NCBI GenBank assembly: GCA_030628755.1
Contig: DAOVQH010000123.1
Span: 1-7,137 of the forward strand
Reading direction: 5' to 3'
Source: Candidatus Cloacimonadota bacterium
GTDB lineage: Bacteria > Cloacimonadota > Cloacimonadia > Cloacimonadales > TCS61
DNA: 7,137 nucleotides
Under the pieces are notes generated by a model that worked only from the letters and a program-made list of their open reading frames with translations, ran no database searches and had not been told where the DNA came from. Made by a program: the position numbers and the translations under genes. Below, piece by piece: positions 5,201 to 7,137 of the stretch; within the stretch, counting starts at the first letter, position 1, and each line of letters opens with the position of its first letter.

Positions 5201-7137
5201 ATGAAAAAGTTTAAAAAAGTCAGTATGGATGGTAATACTGCTGCAACTCATGTTGCTTATGCTTTCAGTGAAGTAGCGGCAATTTACCCGATAACTCCTT
5301 CATCACCAATGGGAGAATTTGCAGATGCCTGGGCTGCAAATGATAGGAAGAATGTGTATGGACAGACTGTTGATGTAATCGAGATGCAGTCAGAAGCAGG
5401 AGCTGCAGGAGCAGTACACGGTTCGCTTTCTGCAGGTGCTTTCACCACCACGTTCACAGCTTCTCAGGGTCTTATGCTCATGCTTCCCAATATGCATAAG
5501 ATAGCAGGGGAGATGCTTCCCACAGTGTTCCACGTTTCAGCTCGTTCTCTGGCTGTGCAGTCACTTTCTATTTTTGGAGACCACTCAGATGTGATGTCTG
5601 CCCGTAATACAGGTTTTGGGTTGATGGCAGAAGGTTCTCTGCAGGAAATTATGGACCTGGCAATTGTGTCTCATCTGGCAACTTTAAAATCTAAAGTACC
5701 TTTCTTGAACTTCTTTGATGGTTTCAGGAATTCTCATGAAGTTCAGAAAATTGAAGTTATCGATTATGATACGATGAAAGATTTGGTTGAAATGGAATAT
5801 GTAGAAGACTTCCGCTCAAGAGCAATGAATCCTGAAAAGCCGAGAGTTAAAGTTGGTGCTCAAAATCTTGATGTTTATTTCCAGGGAAGAGAAACAGTAA
5901 ATAACTATTACAAAGCAGCACCTGGAATTGTGCAGGAATATATGGATAAAGTAGCAAAAGTAATTGGTCGTCAGTATCATCTCTTTGATTATGTAGGTGC
6001 CCCAGATGCAGATAAGATCATTATCTCTATGGGAACCAGTATTGAGACGATCGAAGAAACTATAAACTATCTGAATAAAAAGGGTGCAAAACTAGGGCTT
6101 ATAAAAGTTCGGCTTTACCGTCCATTCTCTTTAGAAGCTTTTAAAAAAGCGATTCCGGATTCTGTTAAGAAAATTGCTGTTTTGGATAGAACAAAAGAAT
6201 GCGGCTCAATCGGTGAGCCACTTTACCTGGATATTGTGGCTGCTCTCAAAGATAGAAAAGACCTTACGATTATTGGAGGTCGTTATGGCCTTTCTTCCAA
6301 GGAGTTCACTCCTTCCATGGTAAAAGCTGTTTACGACCATCTGGATGGAAAATGCACTCATGGATTCACTGTGGGAATTTATGATGATGTGACTAACCTC
6401 TCGCTTCCTATAAAAGAAGATATAGATTCCACCCCGCCAGGAACGATCAACTGTAAATTCTGGGGTCTTGGTGCAGATGGTACTGTGGGAGCGAATAAAA
6501 ACTCTATTAAGATAATTGGAGATAACACTGATATGTTCGCACAGGGTTATTTCCAATATGATTCCAAGAAATCCGGAGGGATCACTCGTTCTCATCTCCG
6601 TTTTGGTAAAAGTCCGATCCAGTCTGAATACCTGGTTGAGAATCCTGATTTTGTGGGATGTCATAATCAGTCGTTCATCGGTCGTTATGATGTGCTGGAA
6701 GGAATTAAAGAAGGTAGTGTTTTTCTTCTGAACTCGATCTGGCCAAAAGAAGAGGTTATGGAACATCTGACCAGGGATATGCAGAAAACCATCATCGAGA
6801 AAAATATTAAACTCTATAATATAAATGCTCTCAAAATAGCGAATGAAGTAGGTCTGAGAAATCGCATCAACACAGTTATGCAGACGGCTTTCTTTCTTAT
6901 CTCAGGAGTTCTCGATAGGGAAGAAGCGATAAAAATGATAAAGAAAGCTATAGATAAATCTTTCAGGAAAAAAGGACAGGAAGTTGTGGAAATGAACTGG
7001 AAAGCAGTTGATAGAACTAATGAAGCTCTGATTAAAATTCCGGTTCCCAAAGAACTTCCAGCAAAATATGCCCCTTTGAAAAAATTGGTACCAGACGATT
7101 CTGATGATTTCACAACGAATGTAATTGAAAAAATAAT
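5201..7137 (+). CDS. nifJ: Pyruvate:ferredoxin (flavodoxin) oxidoreductase, 5' part
   Basis: The enzyme oxidatively decarboxylates pyruvate with CoA to acetyl-CoA and CO2, reducing ferredoxin or flavodoxin in the cytoplasm. The window shows 645 codons with no stop; the single-chain enzyme is usually about 1170-1200 residues, so the gene runs off the edge. Domain I (about 1-250) has YPITPSSPMGE with Thr32, EMQSEAGAAGAVHG with Glu65, and HVSARS with Arg115. These correspond to Thr31, Glu64 and Arg114 of the Desulfovibrio africanus enzyme, which contact pyruvate and thiamine diphosphate. Domain II (about 265-395) has SMGTS at 277-281, KECGSIGEPLY from 332 and GGRYGLSSKEFTP from 359. Domain III (about 418-610) starts FWGLGADGTVGANKNSIK near 420. 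The linker before the EKR domain (PVPKELPAKYAP) ends the visible part; the [4Fe-4S] ferredoxin-like and C-terminal thiamine domains lie outside. Position 334 is Cys where Pro is usual. It appears to have its own promoter and no link to the surface-protein genes. Confidence 0.96.
   Translation, partial: MKKFKKVSMDGNTAATHVAYAFSEVAAIYPITPSSPMGEFADAWAANDRKNVYGQTVDVIEMQSEAGAAGAVHGSLSAGAFTTTFTASQGLMLMLPNMHKIAGEMLPTVFHVSARSLAVQSLSIFGDHSDVMSARNTGFGLMAEGSLQEIMDLAIVSHLATLKSKVPFLNFFDGFRNSHEVQKIEVIDYDTMKDLVEMEYVEDFRSRAMNPEKPRVKVGAQNLDVYFQGRETVNNYYKAAPGIVQEYMDKVAKVIGRQYHLFDYVGAPDADKIIISMGTSIETIEETINYLNKKGAKLGLIKVRLYRPFSLEAFKKAIPDSVKKIAVLDRTKECGSIGEPLYLDIVAALKDRKDLTIIGGRYGLSSKEFTPSMVKAVYDHLDGKCTHGFTVGIYDDVTNLSLPIKEDIDSTPPGTINCKFWGLGADGTVGANKNSIKIIGDNTDMFAQGYFQYDSKKSGGITRSHLRFGKSPIQSEYLVENPDFVGCHNQSFIGRYDVLEGIKEGSVFLLNSIWPKEEVMEHLTRDMQKTIIEKNIKLYNINALKIANEVGLRNRINTVMQTAFFLISGVLDREEAIKMIKKAIDKSFRKKGQEVVEMNWKAVDRTNEALIKIPVPKELPAKYAPLKKLVPDDSDDFTTNVIEKI

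Noticed and set aside
6206..6766. A 186-residue open frame on the - strand inside nifJ
   Set aside because: It lies wholly opposite a strongly conserved nifJ coding region, has no recognisable domain and no ribosome binding site that I can see; it is a shadow frame.
6814..7113. A 99-residue open frame on the - strand inside nifJ
   Set aside because: It is antisense to domain III and the linker of nifJ; the apparent hydrophobic, serine-rich composition is a by-product of the sense-strand codons.
1..7137. A new multi-gene biological system
   Set aside because: The contents are two exported repeat proteins and a housekeeping oxidoreductase with its own promoter; nothing links them into a novel pathway, and no RNA genes or mobile elements were found.

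Overview
The window holds two neighbouring genes for secreted, repeat-built surface proteins, followed by the 5' part of a central-metabolism gene. All three read on the + strand. The DNA is AT-rich, markedly so in the two surface-protein genes and less so in the last gene. Both surface proteins end in the NPFNP...IYNIKGQKVKTL...W.G.D..G..V.SGIYFYKL type of C-terminal domain. That domain (FlgD-like Ig fold / type IX secretion 'type A sorting domain') is typical of Bacteroidota and related phyla, and this wording is very common in Candidatus Cloacimonadota. An anaerobe of that phylum or a near relative is my best guess; the one-subunit pyruvate:ferredoxin oxidoreductase fits an anaerobic fermenter. 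The phylum is an inference from protein style, with no rRNA marker in the window.

Region 1 (1-2867) is a large exported protein whose start lies just upstream of the window. Its N-terminal end in the window is the tail of a signal peptide. About 15 degenerate repeats with the pattern (V/I)YAQK(V/I)D..GN.LW follow, then the sorting domain. One extra base near 638 splits it into two reading frames inside the fourth repeat, so it is either a pseudogene or carries a sequencing or assembly indel.

Region 2 (2868-2944) is a 77-base gap with nested inverted repeats and a strong ribosome binding site. There is no obvious terminator, so region 3 may be co-transcribed with region 1. Region 3 (2945-5086) is an intact 713-residue LVIVD-repeat protein: a signal peptide, 14 repeats of about 42 residues (two seven-bladed propellers would fit), and a sorting domain related to that of its neighbour.

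Region 4 (5087-5200) is an AT-rich intergenic stretch with a good Bacteroidota-style promoter (TTG, 18 bases, TAAATTTG) and a ribosome binding site. Region 5 (5201 to the window end) is nifJ, pyruvate:ferredoxin (flavodoxin) oxidoreductase. It is cut by the window edge after 645 codons, so the iron-sulfur and C-terminal thiamine diphosphate domains are not visible.

The first two genes probably form a cell-surface or secreted pair; nifJ looks like an independent transcription unit. I see no RNA genes, CRISPR array, insertion sequence or defence system, and no convincing new multi-gene system. The points most worth a second look are the frameshift, a 9-bp in-frame triplet repeat in the first sorting domain, and the 14-repeat architecture of the second protein.
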